DNA from: Algoriphagus marinus
GTDB lineage: Bacteria > Bacteroidota > Bacteroidia > Cytophagales > Cyclobacteriaceae
DNA length: 64,000 nt
NCBI RefSeq assembly: GCF_001936475.1
Contig: NZ_MSPQ01000009.1
Coordinates: forward strand, 124,001 to 188,000
Reading direction: 5' to 3'
A program made the position numbers and the translations under genes. The notes under the pieces were generated by a model. The model was not told where the DNA came from. It searched no databases and was given only the letters and a program-made list of their open reading frames with translations. The stretch's first letter is position 1; every line of letters starts with the position of its first letter. Of the stretch, positions 9,937 through 20,240 are shown one piece after another.

Positions 9937-11592
9937 TTAATTTAATGGTTTCAATTCACCTGCTTCTAAACTAAACACAGGAACATATTGATTGTTGTTA
10001 CTATTTTGGAAATTAAAACCCCAAGTCAACTTTCCTTTTTGATAGACTGATTGATCAAGGTTTCTCCTTAAATCAAAGCCTTTGCTTGGAGACATATTGG
10101 AAGAAAGTAAATAGACCAGTTCATAGCCAAGCGAACTGTTAATATTTGGGTTTGATTTATACACAGAATAAAATTTCTCTGTAAATAGCTTGGAGGCTTC
10201 ACTATCAAAATTGAGCGTATTATTTGCTATAAAATGAAAGTTTGGAAACTCAAGCATCTCAAAGTTCGCAAAATTAAAGGTTAACCAGGAATCCATTACC
10301 AAAGTTGGGATAGAGGCTGAAACAGATTCCAATAGTGCGAATGTAGGTTGCGCTATTGCGGGATCATCAGAAAGTAAAATAATCTGATCTACTACTTCCT
10401 TGGACAAGGAATCTCTTCCTGATTTAATTCCCAATTTTTTTAAAAACTCTGAGACATCTCTAGGGTTAACAGATTTGTTGCTGATTACTGTAAATCCTTC
10501 TTTAAGAAGCTCTTCCCCAAGAAAACCAGCTAATTTTTCATCACGAGTACTGCCACTGTTTCCAATAGCCACCCGCTTTCCCCAATTTTTTTGTTTCAGG
10601 TTTACAACTATACCTCGGGCAAGCGACTGAACTGAAGGTCTAAATAAATAGCTATACTTCATCTCTTCGAATCGGTCCCCGAGATTAGAAAGGGGATGAA
10701 TAAAGGGAATTTTTGCATTTTCAGAATAAGCACTGACCATATCCGTTTCTTCAGGATAGATTGGCCCAATAATCACATCGGCCTTTGCCACTAAAGGATC
10801 TTGCAAAACAGCTTGAAGGTGACTCAAGTCCCGCTTCGAATCAAAAGTATTCAAACTCACTTTAACTCCTTGATTTTGTAATTCCTGCTTGGCTAATTCT
10901 ATCCCTTGATATAATTCGAACACAAAATCATTTTCCGATATATTGAGAACTGAAGCACTATTGGAATTTGTAAATGGTAAAATCACTACTATATCCAATA
11001 CCTCATCTTTAATGTTCTTATTGGAACTTCCTAGTCCCTGCAACTCATAGTATGCAGCACGCTCTGTGGCAGAAAGCACAGTTTGCCCTTCCAAAACAAC
11101 TTTCATCACCGCACCGTAGCCAGGATTATCCTTGAATTCTCCAAGATTTGTAACCATAAAACTTGGACTCTCACTTTTAAGATTCTCGAAAGTTGCTTTT
11201 GCTGCAAGATTTTTTATTTCCTCTTTTTGAATCCTTTTGATTGTCCGAAGAGCTTCTAAATTTTGATTATTTTGAAAATAGGCTAATGCGAGGAGATAAT
11301 TTGATTCATCTGTTTTTAACCAGCTTTTTGAAGAAATAGGTTGCAATGCTTCAATTGCCTGACTGGCTTGATTTGCTCCAAAAGCCGCCTCACCCAAATG
11401 AAAAGCTGCATAATTAGAAAGGTTTCCATATTTATTCTCATCCAAGAACTCCCTGAAAAGCGGCATTGCCTCCCAGTAATTTTTAGCTGCCAATTCAGCT
11501 TTTGCCTTGGTATATTGATCTGGTATCGGAATCTGAGCCTTTGCGAAGCTGAAAATAAAAATGAGTGGAAGTAGAAAAAGAATTTTTCTCAT
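9937..11592 (-). CDS. Secreted protein with tetratricopeptide region and periplasmic-binding (LpoA-like) fold
   Basis: The 551-residue protein has a cleavable signal peptide (about residues 1-19, ending FAKAQ). A helical TPR-like half (about 25-190, with YWEAMPLFREFLDENKYGNL) is followed by a type 1 periplasmic-binding domain (about 200-540, with VVILPFTNSNSASVLN and VIIGPIYPEETDMVSA). This layout resembles LpoA-type penicillin-binding-protein activators and receptor-family ligand-binding proteins, but the ligand is unknown. It is the first gene of the minus-strand unit that continues into hemL three bases downstream. A role in cell-wall synthesis is only a possibility. Confidence 0.72.
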   Translation of the reverse strand: MRKILFLLPLIFIFSFAKAQIPIPDQYTKAKAELAAKNYWEAMPLFREFLDENKYGNLSNYAAFHLGEAAFGANQASQAIEALQPISSKSWLKTDESNYLLALAYFQNNQNLEALRTIKRIQKEEIKNLAAKATFENLKSESPSFMVTNLGEFKDNPGYGAVMKVVLEGQTVLSATERAAYYELQGLGSSNKNIKDEVLDIVVILPFTNSNSASVLNISENDFVFELYQGIELAKQELQNQGVKVSLNTFDSKRDLSHLQAVLQDPLVAKADVIIGPIYPEETDMVSAYSENAKIPFIHPLSNLGDRFEEMKYSYLFRPSVQSLARGIVVNLKQKNWGKRVAIGNSGSTRDEKLAGFLGEELLKEGFTVISNKSVNPRDVSEFLKKLGIKSGRDSLSKEVVDQIILLSDDPAIAQPTFALLESVSASIPTLVMDSWLTFNFANFEMLEFPNFHFIANNTLNFDSEASKLFTEKFYSVYKSNPNINSSLGYELVYLLSSNMSPSKGFDLRRNLDQSVYQKGKLTWGFNFQNSNNNQYVPVFSLEAGELKPLN

Positions 11593-11690
11593 GGATAGTC
11601 AGTATGCCTTATTATTCAGGATTTACAAATTTAACCCATATTTTTCAAACCCAAAGTTTAACTCGAAATGGATTCAGATATGAATTCAAC

Positions 11691-11717
11691 AAAAAACCCG
11701 AAGAATATCTCCGGGTT
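11691..11717 (-). terminator. Intrinsic terminator of guaA
   Basis: Read on the minus strand, stem AACCCG / CGGGTT with an 11-base loop is followed by TTTTG. It lies 34 bases downstream of the guaA stop and upstream of the next minus-strand gene. Confidence 0.75.
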
Positions 11718-11750
11718 CTTAGATCTTATATTTTAAATCCTAAATAACAT

Positions 11751-13280
11751 TTACTCCCACTCGATCGTAGCCGGTGGCTTGGAAGAAATATCATAAACTA
11801 CGCGATTGACACCTTTAACTCGGTTAATTATCTCGTTGGATATCTTACCCAAAAATTCATAAGGCAAATGAATCCAATCAGCAGTCATTCCGTCAACAGA
11901 TCCAACTGCTCTTAGTGCAACTACCTTTTCATAAGTTCGCTCATCACCCATTACACCCACAGAATTGATCGGAAGCAAAATCGCTCCAGCCTGCCATACT
12001 TGGTCATAAAGACCGTGATCTTTTAACCCTTGGATAAAAATATAATCCACCTCTTGAAGCGTCTTCACTTTTTCGGCAGTGATATCTCCGAGAATTCGAA
12101 TTGCCAATCCTGGACCAGGGAAAGGGTGTCTTCCAATAATCGTCTCTACAATATCTAAAGCTCTACCTACTTCCCGAACCTCATCTTTAAATAAAGTATT
12201 CAAAGGCTCAACCACCGACAACTTCATAAAGTCCGGTAATCCACCCACATTGTGGTGAGATTTGATAGTTGCTGAAGGACCTTTTACAGAAACAGATTCA
12301 ATCACATCCGGATAGATCGTCCCTTGACCAAGCCATTTCACCCCTTCTATTTTATGCGCTTCATCGTCAAAAACTTCGATAAATGCTTTTCCAATAGCTT
12401 TTCGTTTTGATTCAGGTTCAGTCAATCCTTCCAAAGCATCATAAAACTTCTGCTTGGCATCAACTCCAATCACATTCAATCCCATATGCTTATAGGAATC
12501 AAGCACCTCTTCAAATTCATTTTTTCGAAGCAAGCCATTATCGACAAAAACACAGGTCAATTGATCTCCAATCGCTCGGTGGATCAATGTTGCAGCTACT
12601 GAGGAATCTACTCCTCCAGAAAGTCCCATCACTACTTTATCTGAACCGATTTTAGCTTTCAAATCTGCAATCGTCGCATCAATGAAAACATCAGATGTCC
12701 AATCCTGAGAACAGCCACAGATTTGAACTACAAAATTTCGAAGGAGATTCTTTCCTTCACTTGAATGCGTCACCTCGGGATGAAACTGTATCCCGTAAGT
12801 TTCTTCTTCTTTTACCTTGAAAGCTGCAACACGCACTGAAGATGTGCTGGCTATTACTTCAAAATCGTCAGGTAATTCTTTAATCGTATCACCATGCGAC
12901 ATCCAAACTTGGGAACCATGGCTCATTTCTTTCAACAAGTCATAATGCGTATCGATATGAGAAAGGTTTGCTCGGCCATATTCACGAATCTCTGACGGCA
13001 GCACTTCTCCTCCATACTTTTGCGCTAGCAGCTGCGAACCGTAGCAAACTCCCAAAAGTGGAAGCTTTCCTCTGAAAACGTCTAGGTCCAAATCAGGAGA
13101 CCCTTCGTCTCGAACTGAACACGGAGATCCCGACAGGATCACTCCTTTGATATCGGAAGTGATTTCTGGGACTTTATTATAAGGGTGGATTTCGCAATAA
13201 ACATTCAGTTCTCGGACTCTTCTAGCGATGAGTTGGGTGTACTGAGAACCGAAATCGAGGATCAAGATTTGTTCTGCCAT
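11751..13280 (-). CDS. guaA: GMP synthase (glutamine-hydrolysing)
   Basis: The 509-residue enzyme aminates XMP to GMP using glutamine and ATP in purine synthesis. The class I glutamine amidotransferase half shows nucleophile Cys79 (GVCYGS), His167 and Glu169 (FHPEV). The ATP-pyrophosphatase half starts with the PP-loop SGGVDSS at 221-227, and the dimerisation domain ends with PPATIEWE, the usual GuaA terminus. The ATG at 13280 ([11 protein letters not shown]) was chosen over an in-frame TTG two codons upstream. It is a single-gene unit with its own terminator. Confidence 0.97.
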   Translation of the reverse strand: MAEQILILDFGSQYTQLIARRVRELNVYCEIHPYNKVPEITSDIKGVILSGSPCSVRDEGSPDLDLDVFRGKLPLLGVCYGSQLLAQKYGGEVLPSEIREYGRANLSHIDTHYDLLKEMSHGSQVWMSHGDTIKELPDDFEVIASTSSVRVAAFKVKEEETYGIQFHPEVTHSSEGKNLLRNFVVQICGCSQDWTSDVFIDATIADLKAKIGSDKVVMGLSGGVDSSVAATLIHRAIGDQLTCVFVDNGLLRKNEFEEVLDSYKHMGLNVIGVDAKQKFYDALEGLTEPESKRKAIGKAFIEVFDDEAHKIEGVKWLGQGTIYPDVIESVSVKGPSATIKSHHNVGGLPDFMKLSVVEPLNTLFKDEVREVGRALDIVETIIGRHPFPGPGLAIRILGDITAEKVKTLQEVDYIFIQGLKDHGLYDQVWQAGAILLPINSVGVMGDERTYEKVVALRAVGSVDGMTADWIHLPYEFLGKISNEIINRVKGVNRVVYDISSKPPATIEWE

Positions 13281-13449
13281 GCGCAAAGGTAATCAGGTCA
13301 GGGAAATTGCCGAAATGATATTGGAAAATAACCGAAGAATGTTTGGCTATCTGGATATAAAAGTCAAAAAATCAACCAAACAAAAAGAATCGATTGGTTG
13401 TGAAATTTAAAAAACTAAAATTCGAACCTGTTTTCAATTTCAAACTTCA

Positions 13450-15153
13450 ATGAAAAAAATCCATTTTCTATTCCTGTTTCTCCTCGCATTTTCAAAATTG
13501 AGCTTTGCTCAAAGTTCACTCGATCAAACGATCAATCCCTATTTTGATTTGGTTCGTCCAAAATATTCAGGTGATCTGGCTTTTGAAACGGTTGCTTTTG
13601 TAGAAAAATACTGGCGTGTTGCTGGAAATACCGGCTTCAACGAATCGGTATTTTTGATTGCAAAAAAACTCGAAGAAGCAGGATTTGTATTGGAAGAAAA
13701 TTCAAAACCAGAATCCAGACTAACCTATCGAATCGAAAAAAGAGGGATGAATCGCCCAACTTGGGAACCTGTAGCCGCGAGTTTGAAAATAACAGGTGAG
13801 AATAAAGATCTTTTAGAATTCTCTACGAATCGTAATATGATTTATCAATACTCCTCCTCTACTCCAAAGTCAGGAGTCGAAGCGGAAGTCATTTACATTT
13901 CCAAAAAGGAAGACCTTGAGCAATTGGATCTAAATGGAAAAATTATTTTTTCCGATCAGGTGAGTTATCGAAACCTTCAATCCGCTGCTGATAGAGGAAT
14001 ATTGGGGATTTTAACCTATGACAATCCCGACTATCTACAACCTGAAAAAAATCAAACTTCAATTCAATTTAGAAGTCTGCGGTATGAAGCAGAAAAAGAA
14101 AACTGGGCAATAGCACTTTCTTTTGAAGCAAAAGAAAAACTGAAAGCAGCTTTGGCAAAAGGTAAAGTGGAAGTCAATGCAAAGATTGAAACTAAAATCT
14201 ATGATTCGGAAGAACTTACTGTTGTAGCGAATGTGAAAGGAAGTGAATTACCCTTGGAAAGCCTTGTTTTCTCAGCACATATTCAGGAACCAGGCGCAAA
14301 TGACAATGCAACTGGTGTCGGAGCTCAATTGGAAATGACGGTACTTACAGCTGACCTAATTCAAAGTGGCAAATTAGATTTAAAACGAACGCTGACATTT
14401 CTTTGGGGGGATGAGATTATTTCTACCCGACGATATATTGAAGAAAAAGAGAAACGAGAAGCTGAAATTATTTGGGGGATTTCGTTGGATATGGTAGGAG
14501 AAAATACGGATGTTACTGGGGGCACATTTCTAATTGAGAAAATGCCTGATCCAAGCGCCATCTGGACTCGAGGTGAGGATAAACATACCGAATGGGGAGG
14601 TCGTCCACTGAAGGTGGAAGATATGAAGCCTCATTATTTGAATGATTTTATTCTCAGTGTATTTCAAAATCAAGGAAAGCATGCGAATTGGCAGGTGGTA
14701 ACCAATCCTTTTGAGGGAGGAAGTGATCACACACCCTTTTTGAATGCCAATATTCCGGGCTTGTTACTTTGGCACTTTACTGATCAATTTTATCATACGG
14801 ATAATGACCGATTGGATAAAGTCTCTCAAGAAACAATGAAAAATGTGGCAACGGGAGCTTTGGTAAGTGCTTATACCTTATTGAATTCGGATTCGAAAAC
14901 AGCTGAAGAAATACTTCAAATGCTTATGGAAAAAGCAAAAGCTCGGTTAGAAATAGAAATTACGCTTAGCAAACAAGCAATTGCATCAGGTGGATCGAAA
15001 GAAGATGAGCAGAAAATAATTGACACTTGGGCTGATTATTATGAGAAGGCTCTGGATTCTATCAAGGACTTGGTTCATGATGACGATGAAAAAACTTTGA
15101 GGAGAATACAGCTCGCAAAAGAAACGATCAAGGCTCAGGTACCTGAACTTTAA
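13450..15153 (+). CDS. Secreted M28-family metallopeptidase with PA-like insert
   Basis: The 567-residue protein has a signal peptide (about 1-20, ending SFAQ). A PA-like insert (about 120-230, with GVEAEVIYISKKEDL) precedes an M28 di-zinc core. Likely metal ligands are in AHIQEPGANDNATG, in DEIISTRRYIEE, and in FYHTDNDRLDKV near residue 450. M28 enzymes are zinc aminopeptidases or carboxypeptidases that act on short peptides. The first His motif reads HIQ instead of the usual HxD, which may alter metal binding or activity. The C-terminal 90 residues are helical. It stands alone, upstream of a small outer-membrane-like protein. Confidence 0.82.
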   Translation: MKKIHFLFLFLLAFSKLSFAQSSLDQTINPYFDLVRPKYSGDLAFETVAFVEKYWRVAGNTGFNESVFLIAKKLEEAGFVLEENSKPESRLTYRIEKRGMNRPTWEPVAASLKITGENKDLLEFSTNRNMIYQYSSSTPKSGVEAEVIYISKKEDLEQLDLNGKIIFSDQVSYRNLQSAADRGILGILTYDNPDYLQPEKNQTSIQFRSLRYEAEKENWAIALSFEAKEKLKAALAKGKVEVNAKIETKIYDSEELTVVANVKGSELPLESLVFSAHIQEPGANDNATGVGAQLEMTVLTADLIQSGKLDLKRTLTFLWGDEIISTRRYIEEKEKREAEIIWGISLDMVGENTDVTGGTFLIEKMPDPSAIWTRGEDKHTEWGGRPLKVEDMKPHYLNDFILSVFQNQGKHANWQVVTNPFEGGSDHTPFLNANIPGLLLWHFTDQFYHTDNDRLDKVSQETMKNVATGALVSAYTLLNSDSKTAEEILQMLMEKAKARLEIEITLSKQAIASGGSKEDEQKIIDTWADYYEKALDSIKDLVHDDDEKTLRRIQLAKETIKAQVPEL

Positions 15154-15216
15154 AAAAAAAAATTCAACTAAGTTTTTTTGTTAAGTTTGCCATCTGAAAC
15201 CTAAGCCTCTATTCAG

Positions 15217-15813
15217 ATGAAAAAATCTTTTCTACTATTTTTAGCAATCATTCCATGCTTTTTGCAGTCAAGTGCATTTGCTCAAGAAACCAACAAATTG
15301 ACTTATTACTTGGGAGCAGGCCCCACTATAGACGGTAATGGTGGACTTTTAGGTGTTAACATAAATAATGAGCTAAACTTTAGTTTAGGAAAAAGAACCT
15401 CCCTAAATCCATCAATAACTTTTTATCAATCTATTAAATATTGGAATGAGGATGATAAAAATAAAAACGATAATTCCTCTGGCCTCTTTACGAACGTGAC
15501 TTTCAGATATGATCTATTGAAAACAAAAAATGATTTCAAGGTTTCCTTAGCCTTTGGCCCTTCCTTTCAAATTGGGAGTGAAAATGGATACGGAGGCTCA
15601 TATCTAGTCTATGACGATTTTGGAAATTATTATGTAGACATTAAAAATGTAGAGCGTTTTATAAGATTAGGTTATACCCAGCAGGTTGTTTTCGATTGGA
15701 AAAGCAAAAATGAAAATCGCAGAAATTCCGCTGTACTTAGTATGTCATCATTTGATGGTTATTGGCCTTGGTATCTCATGGCTACCTATAGAGTTGGTTT
15801 TAAATTGAAATAG
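15217..15813 (+). CDS. Predicted outer-membrane beta-barrel protein, function unknown
   Basis: The 198-residue protein has a signal peptide (about 1-22, ending SAFAQ). The rest alternates polar and hydrophobic residues with aromatic girdle residues (TYYLGAGPTIDGNGGLLGVNI, FSLGKRTSLNPSITFYQS) and ends with a beta-strand-like MATYRVGFKLK, the pattern of a small outer-membrane barrel. No family was recognised. It starts 63 bases after the M28 peptidase gene in the same direction and may share its transcript. Confidence 0.6.
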   Translation: MKKSFLLFLAIIPCFLQSSAFAQETNKLTYYLGAGPTIDGNGGLLGVNINNELNFSLGKRTSLNPSITFYQSIKYWNEDDKNKNDNSSGLFTNVTFRYDLLKTKNDFKVSLAFGPSFQIGSENGYGGSYLVYDDFGNYYVDIKNVERFIRLGYTQQVVFDWKSKNENRRNSAVLSMSSFDGYWPWYLMATYRVGFKLK

Positions 15814-15917
15814 ATTCCTAGCGTAGGACCTTTGAAAATTGAGTTTGCTCATTGGTCATTTTCATTTCCAAAAGTTCATTTCAGCTAATCTTATCCAAAG
15901 CTGAAATCTTTTAGGAC

Positions 15918-16448
15918 TCAATTCTTCGGTAAATACTTTTCTGGGATTGGACTTTCTTCCGATTCCTGCATCCAGTATATATTAATAATCCACCATCTTT
16001 TTCCATCGTTGAGCAGTTGAATACTATTAATCCCCCTCGCAAATGGCGTATCCATTGATTCATTATTGTAGGAATTATAGGTGCTGAATACCTGTGTGAT
16101 ATTACCAAATGTGTCCGCCGTTCTATGGCTTTCTTTCTCAAAGAATCCGGTGTCAACCAACATTTTTCCAGCTCTGGAAATATACGCTTCTGGTGTCAAA
16201 AAAGTAGCTCCGATTACGCCCGCTTGGTTTTTACCAGAAGGGATCAGCTTGGCATCTGGATGGAATAGATATTTGAATAACTCCCAATCTCTTGCTTGAC
16301 CTTTTTCTCCAGAAATCACTCCATACAATGTTTCAATTGTGCTATCAAGCGTCTGAACCTTGCTTAGGTATTTGGCATCCGTGGATTGCGCATTTACGGT
16401 CATCGAAATGGCAAAGAATGTGATTGCTAGAATTGCTACCTTTTTCAT
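15918..16448 (-). CDS. Secreted NTF2-like (SnoaL/DUF4440-type) protein
   Basis: The 176-residue protein has a signal peptide (about 1-20, ending TVNAQ). The remainder fits the alpha+beta NTF2-like cone: an initial helix (TLDSTIETLYGVISG), WELFKYLFHPDAKL, a strand with GTTFL-like residues, and the final WWIINIYWMQESEESPIP. Such proteins bind small ligands or act as enzymes, and the reaction here is unknown. Its upstream region resembles the region upstream of the GIN-like gene at 55498-56220. Confidence 0.7.
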   Translation of the reverse strand: MKKVAILAITFFAISMTVNAQSTDAKYLSKVQTLDSTIETLYGVISGEKGQARDWELFKYLFHPDAKLIPSGKNQAGVIGATFLTPEAYISRAGKMLVDTGFFEKESHRTADTFGNITQVFSTYNSYNNESMDTPFARGINSIQLLNDGKRWWIINIYWMQESEESPIPEKYLPKN

Positions 16449-16452
16449 GTGA

Positions 16453-16540
16453 TATAATTTGTTTTTTCAATGGTCATATGGAATCTCGCAAGGCTTATAA
16501 TCATCCCAGTTTGTGTCGATTACGACATGCTCGATTTCAT
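16453..16540. repeat. Copy 1 of an interspersed element also found at 56225-56324
   Basis: This stretch aligns with 56225-56324: shared blocks include ATAATTTGTTTTTT, GGTCAT-TGGAATCT, CATCCCAGTTTGTG and CATGCTYGATTTCAT. The second copy contains the end of a gntR gene and a palindromic hairpin that is absent here. It is probably a relic of a shared upstream region. Confidence 0.6.
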
Positions 16541-16628
16541 AAGATTTGTTTTATAATTTATGAGAGACTTCACTTTTCTTAAATAAACAATTTAAAGCAT
16601 CTTAAGATATGATCAACATTAGGAAATC

Positions 16629-16674
16629 CCTACTTCGGTCATATTTCATCGGTCTTTTGTCGATTAAAGTAAAG
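16629..16674 (+). repeat. CGGTC-type intergenic repeat, copy 1
   Basis: The sequence begins CTACTTCGGTCA and continues with a second CGGTCTT unit and AAAGTAAAG. Related copies are at 18544-18590 (same strand) and 44812-44852 (opposite strand). All lie between genes. Confidence 0.55.
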
Positions 16675-16722
16675 ATATTAAGCTTCTGACTTCATCCAGA
16701 ATAATGATAATTTCTAAATCAT

Positions 16723-18405
16723 CTACCAGCTTCCGCCACCGCCGCCACCAAAACCACCTCCGGATGATCCTCCGCCACCCGAACCTCCAGAACTGGAAGG
16801 AGAACTCACCATAGTGGATTGGGTGGACTTGATAGAATTGTTAAAGGATTTGGAGAAATGATTCATTGACATCATCCTTCCTGAAGTAGAATAGTACCAG
16901 GTTGGTGGCTGAATATTTAGGGCATCGAATTTCTTTGCCCATTTGTCAAACATGCCAAAAGCCAAGGCATAGCTCATCGTGGACTCGAAATAGGAAGGGT
17001 CTTCCTTGAGTAGCATTTTGAGTTTGTTCTCCTCAGCGACTTTGATGAACTGTTTGAAACCTTTCAACTCGGATAGAATCGCAGTTCCTTCTTTATTCTT
17101 TTTGATCAAAAACTGACTCATGATTATCAAGAAAAGCAGTGAAACTGCGACAGCGATTGCAGCTATTATTCCCCAGAAAAACAGAAATAATGGCGTAAGA
17201 ATTAAAATCAGAATTACTAATCCGACGATTGTAAAATTTTTGATTCTGCGAGACTTATTCACATAGTAAATCTGCGCTGCGGCTTTCAAGTCACCACTTG
17301 CGGTACTCATCGTGGTATAAAACTTCTCCTTGAGACTACTGACTAGCACTTCTGTTGTGCTGGCAAATAGACCATTGAAAAGTTGGCGCTGATATAAAGG
17401 AGCATCAGCTTCAAGATCTTTCAATTTGTTAAGCCTTGTGTCATCCTTGGCAAACCAACCCTTTTCATCTATCTCCTCAATAGTCAGGTAGCCATTGGAA
17501 GCCCAGAATGGAATGAGTGATATCAAATCTGCCGTATCACCAGAATCATCGATCAAGTAACCCACCATAGCTGGATCCATACCTTTAGGCGGATAGTAAC
17601 TCGTCGTAGAGGTGACATGATCGTCTTTGCCATGCTTTTTCCAGATCGCATGAAATGCAATATAAACTAAGGTCAAAATGATTATCCATCCATAATTTGT
17701 CCAGAACGGCCAGAAGAGTTTGATCTCTTTAATGCTTCCCAAAGGCAATTTCAACAGTACTGTCACCGCTTCGCCGCCAGAAGAAACTACATCAGGTTTG
17801 CTGTTGCCCGAAAAAGCACCATTAGAATAACTCGTTAAGAAATCTGAGGAGGGCGTAGCTGAGCCTACCGTTCCGGAATACAAAAAGTAATCTCCCTCAT
17901 CCAGCGTGACTCCATTTGGTAAATGAACTTTGAAATCAATTTTATTGAAAGGAGCATTCCAATCACTAGGCTTGATATTCCAATAGAATTGTATGGCCTC
18001 TTTCTCGTAGAGAAAAGCGTTCTCTACTCTATATCTGATTTCGTACAGCTGTGGGCCTTCCAAAGTAATATCAGCGTCCCCGATTTTGATCCGCAGATTA
18101 TCGGACATTTTCTGCCCAAATGCTGAAGGAGCATCAAACTTATAGCCTGGAACTTCAATATTGCTTATTTTGATCTTACGGGTTTCTTCCTTGTCTTCCT
18201 CGTTCAACAAATCGTAGGAAGTTTGAATATCCCGAAAGATACCATGTTTTGGAGCTTCAAAATTGAGGTTGTATTTCTCAACTACATCAAAATAACCTTC
18301 CTCATGAATCGTAATGTCCACTACGTAGGAAGTGACTGTGAAATCTTGAGCGTTGACTATTAACTGCGCAAAAAATAAGAGTAATAAAAATGAGATTTTT
18401 TTCAT
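16723..18405 (-). CDS. DUF2207 membrane protein with glycine-rich tail
   Basis: The 560-residue protein has a signal peptide (about 1-19), then a beta-rich extracytoplasmic DUF2207 domain (about 20-225, YVVDITIHEEGYFDVVEKYNL). A helix near 240-260 and a pair of membrane helices near 395-435 follow. The last 25 residues are almost only Gly and Ser, ending GGGGGSW. DUF2207 proteins of this layout are commonly next to lemA, as here: LemA lies upstream on the same strand. Function is unestablished; a membrane-associated role together with LemA is inferred from this pairing. Confidence 0.85.
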   Translation of the reverse strand: MKKISFLLLLFFAQLIVNAQDFTVTSYVVDITIHEEGYFDVVEKYNLNFEAPKHGIFRDIQTSYDLLNEEDKEETRKIKISNIEVPGYKFDAPSAFGQKMSDNLRIKIGDADITLEGPQLYEIRYRVENAFLYEKEAIQFYWNIKPSDWNAPFNKIDFKVHLPNGVTLDEGDYFLYSGTVGSATPSSDFLTSYSNGAFSGNSKPDVVSSGGEAVTVLLKLPLGSIKEIKLFWPFWTNYGWIIILTLVYIAFHAIWKKHGKDDHVTSTTSYYPPKGMDPAMVGYLIDDSGDTADLISLIPFWASNGYLTIEEIDEKGWFAKDDTRLNKLKDLEADAPLYQRQLFNGLFASTTEVLVSSLKEKFYTTMSTASGDLKAAAQIYYVNKSRRIKNFTIVGLVILILILTPLFLFFWGIIAAIAVAVSLLFLIIMSQFLIKKNKEGTAILSELKGFKQFIKVAEENKLKMLLKEDPSYFESTMSYALAFGMFDKWAKKFDALNIQPPTWYYSTSGRMMSMNHFSKSFNNSIKSTQSTMVSSPSSSGGSGGGGSSGGGFGGGGGGSW

Positions 18406-18543
18406 GTTAGTGCTAAAGTACCTACAAAGCTTAACTGAAGATTTGTATGGATAATTGTTTTCTAATTAAGAGATAGGTGTTTATTACTTTCTGAAAATAT
18501 ATTGACAAAAACATCAGAGAAAAGCTCCAAACTAGATTTTAGG

Positions 18544-18590
18544 CTACTTCGGTCACCGGTCTTCTGTCTTCCGGCCGGTAAAGCAAAGAA
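18544..18590 (+). repeat. CGGTC-type intergenic repeat, copy 2
   Basis: This copy begins CTACTTCGGTCA, contains two more CGGTC-like units and ends AAAGCAAAG, as copy 1 does at 16629-16674. It sits between lemA and the DUF2207 gene and therefore probably in their shared transcript. Confidence 0.55.
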
Positions 18591-18623
18591 TTATGGGTAA
18601 TGGCATTAAAAAGGAAAATCAGA

Positions 18624-19184
18624 TCAAGTAAAACTCACTTTTACATTTTCACGACTTTCTGGCTCAGCTTCGAAATAGTCAAAATGTTGGTAATTGAACA
18701 TACCGGCCACCATCACTGCTGGAAAACTTTCTCCATAGGTATTGTTTTCGCGAACAGTGCCATTGTAATAGCGTCTTGACCGCTCTAGATTTTCCTCTAT
18801 TTCATTCAGTTTGTCTTGGAGTTGAAGAAAGTTAGTATTGGCTTTCAAATCGGGATATGCTTCGCTCAATGCAAAAATGCTTCTCAGTGTTTTTTGGAGC
18901 TGATTTTCTGCTTGGATCTGTTTGTTGATGTCATCAGAAGGTACAGCCATCGCAGCATTTCTAGCTTGGATTACAGCTTCAAGGGTTTCCTTTTCATGGC
19001 TGGCATAGCCTTTTACAGTTTCCACAAGATTAGGAATAAGGTCATAGCGTCGCTTAAGAGCCACATCTATATTACTCCAGCCATCTTTTACCGTGTTTTT
19101 GTTTTTTACAAATTTGTTGAAAATGCCAATTAGAATAATGCTTAGAAACACGATGATTCCAGCAATAATGAGAAGTACTACCAT
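18624..19184 (-). CDS. lemA: LemA family protein
   Basis: The 186-residue protein has one N-terminal membrane helix (about 4-23) followed by a helical cytoplasmic or periplasmic domain with the LemA hallmarks NTVKDGWSNIDVALKRRYDLIPNLVETVKGY and FPAVMVAGMF near the C-terminus. The family function is unknown. The DUF2207 gene lies 218 bases downstream in the same direction, a conserved pairing in bacteria. Confidence 0.92.
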   Translation of the reverse strand: MVVLLIIAGIIVFLSIILIGIFNKFVKNKNTVKDGWSNIDVALKRRYDLIPNLVETVKGYASHEKETLEAVIQARNAAMAVPSDDINKQIQAENQLQKTLRSIFALSEAYPDLKANTNFLQLQDKLNEIEENLERSRRYYNGTVRENNTYGESFPAVMVAGMFNYQHFDYFEAEPESRENVKVSFT

Positions 19185-19394
19185 AATGCGTTGGGTTTAA
19201 AATGAATTAGGACAGAGATATCAAAAAAGTAAATTGGTATACAGTCTTTTCGTACTCCGATGATTTTACATTTTCAAAATACCAACTTTTATTGAAAACT
19301 CAAGAATATCGGCACATCCAAATCTAGAAAACAAAGCCTCCACCCGAAGATTACTAAATTACCCTTAGAATAAGCAACTTAATCCGATCTTGAA

Positions 19395-20093
19395 ATGAAG
19401 TCACTCCACTTAATCCTAATTTCTTTTGTTCTTTTTGCATTTCAGCCTAAGGTGAATCCATCTGATTATCTAAATGATCTGAAAATCGAATTTCAGAAAA
19501 AATGGCCTGAAAACAGGACGATCAACTTGGTTTTTCATGGTCATTCTGTACCGGCTGGTTATTTCAAAACCCCAATTGTAAATACCCTCCAATCCTATCC
19601 TTACCTAGTATTAAAGGAGCTAAAAGCACAATATCCATACGCTATGATTAACATCATCAATACCTCGATTGGTGGCGAAGATTCTAAAAGTGGAGCCCAG
19701 CGATTCAAATCAGATGTCCTAATTCATAAACCTGATGTACTCTTTATTGACTATGCCTTGAATGACAGAAGACTTGGAATTGATAGCGCAAAAGTTGAAT
19801 GGGAATCAATGATCCAAATGGCCTTGAAAGCGGATATAAAAATCATTCTTTTAACTCCTTCACCCGATCAGAAATTAGATTTAAAAGAGGTTGATACCGT
19901 TTTAGATCAGCATGCTGATCAAATTCGTGCCTTATCAGAAAAATACGAGGTCGGCCTTGCTGATAGCTACGCCTTGTTCAAAAATGAAGTAATCTCTGGA
20001 GGCGATCTTCTTTCTTTGATGTCTCGAGGAAATCATCCGAATGAAAAAGGACATGCACTAATTGCCAAAGGGATTTTGGGGTATTTCAAGTAG
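19395..20093 (+). CDS. Secreted SGNH/GDSL-like hydrolase
   Basis: The 232-residue protein has a short signal peptide (about 1-18). Block I, usually GDS, reads GHSVPAGYF, so the serine nucleophile is kept within an unusual context. Block II contains IGGEDSKSGAQRF, block III is DYALNDRR with the conserved Asn, and block V is HPNEKGHALIA with the catalytic His and Asp/Asn. SGNH enzymes hydrolyse esters of lipids or carbohydrates; the substrate cannot be told from sequence. It appears to be a single-gene unit, facing a decayed phosphotriesterase-like gene. Confidence 0.8.
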   Translation: MKSLHLILISFVLFAFQPKVNPSDYLNDLKIEFQKKWPENRTINLVFHGHSVPAGYFKTPIVNTLQSYPYLVLKELKAQYPYAMINIINTSIGGEDSKSGAQRFKSDVLIHKPDVLFIDYALNDRRLGIDSAKVEWESMIQMALKADIKIILLTPSPDQKLDLKEVDTVLDQHADQIRALSEKYEVGLADSYALFKNEVISGGDLLSLMSRGNHPNEKGHALIAKGILGYFK

Positions 20094-20240
20094 TATTTAA
20101 TAGGTTGTACATATGACCCCGACTAGGGTTCTATGGCTTATTTTGATTTCTAATTATCCACTTACAAACCCCGTAAATTGTAATAAATTAAATAATGGTT
20201 TTATTAGAATTTCGGATAGCATTTGGTTTAATCTCCCTAA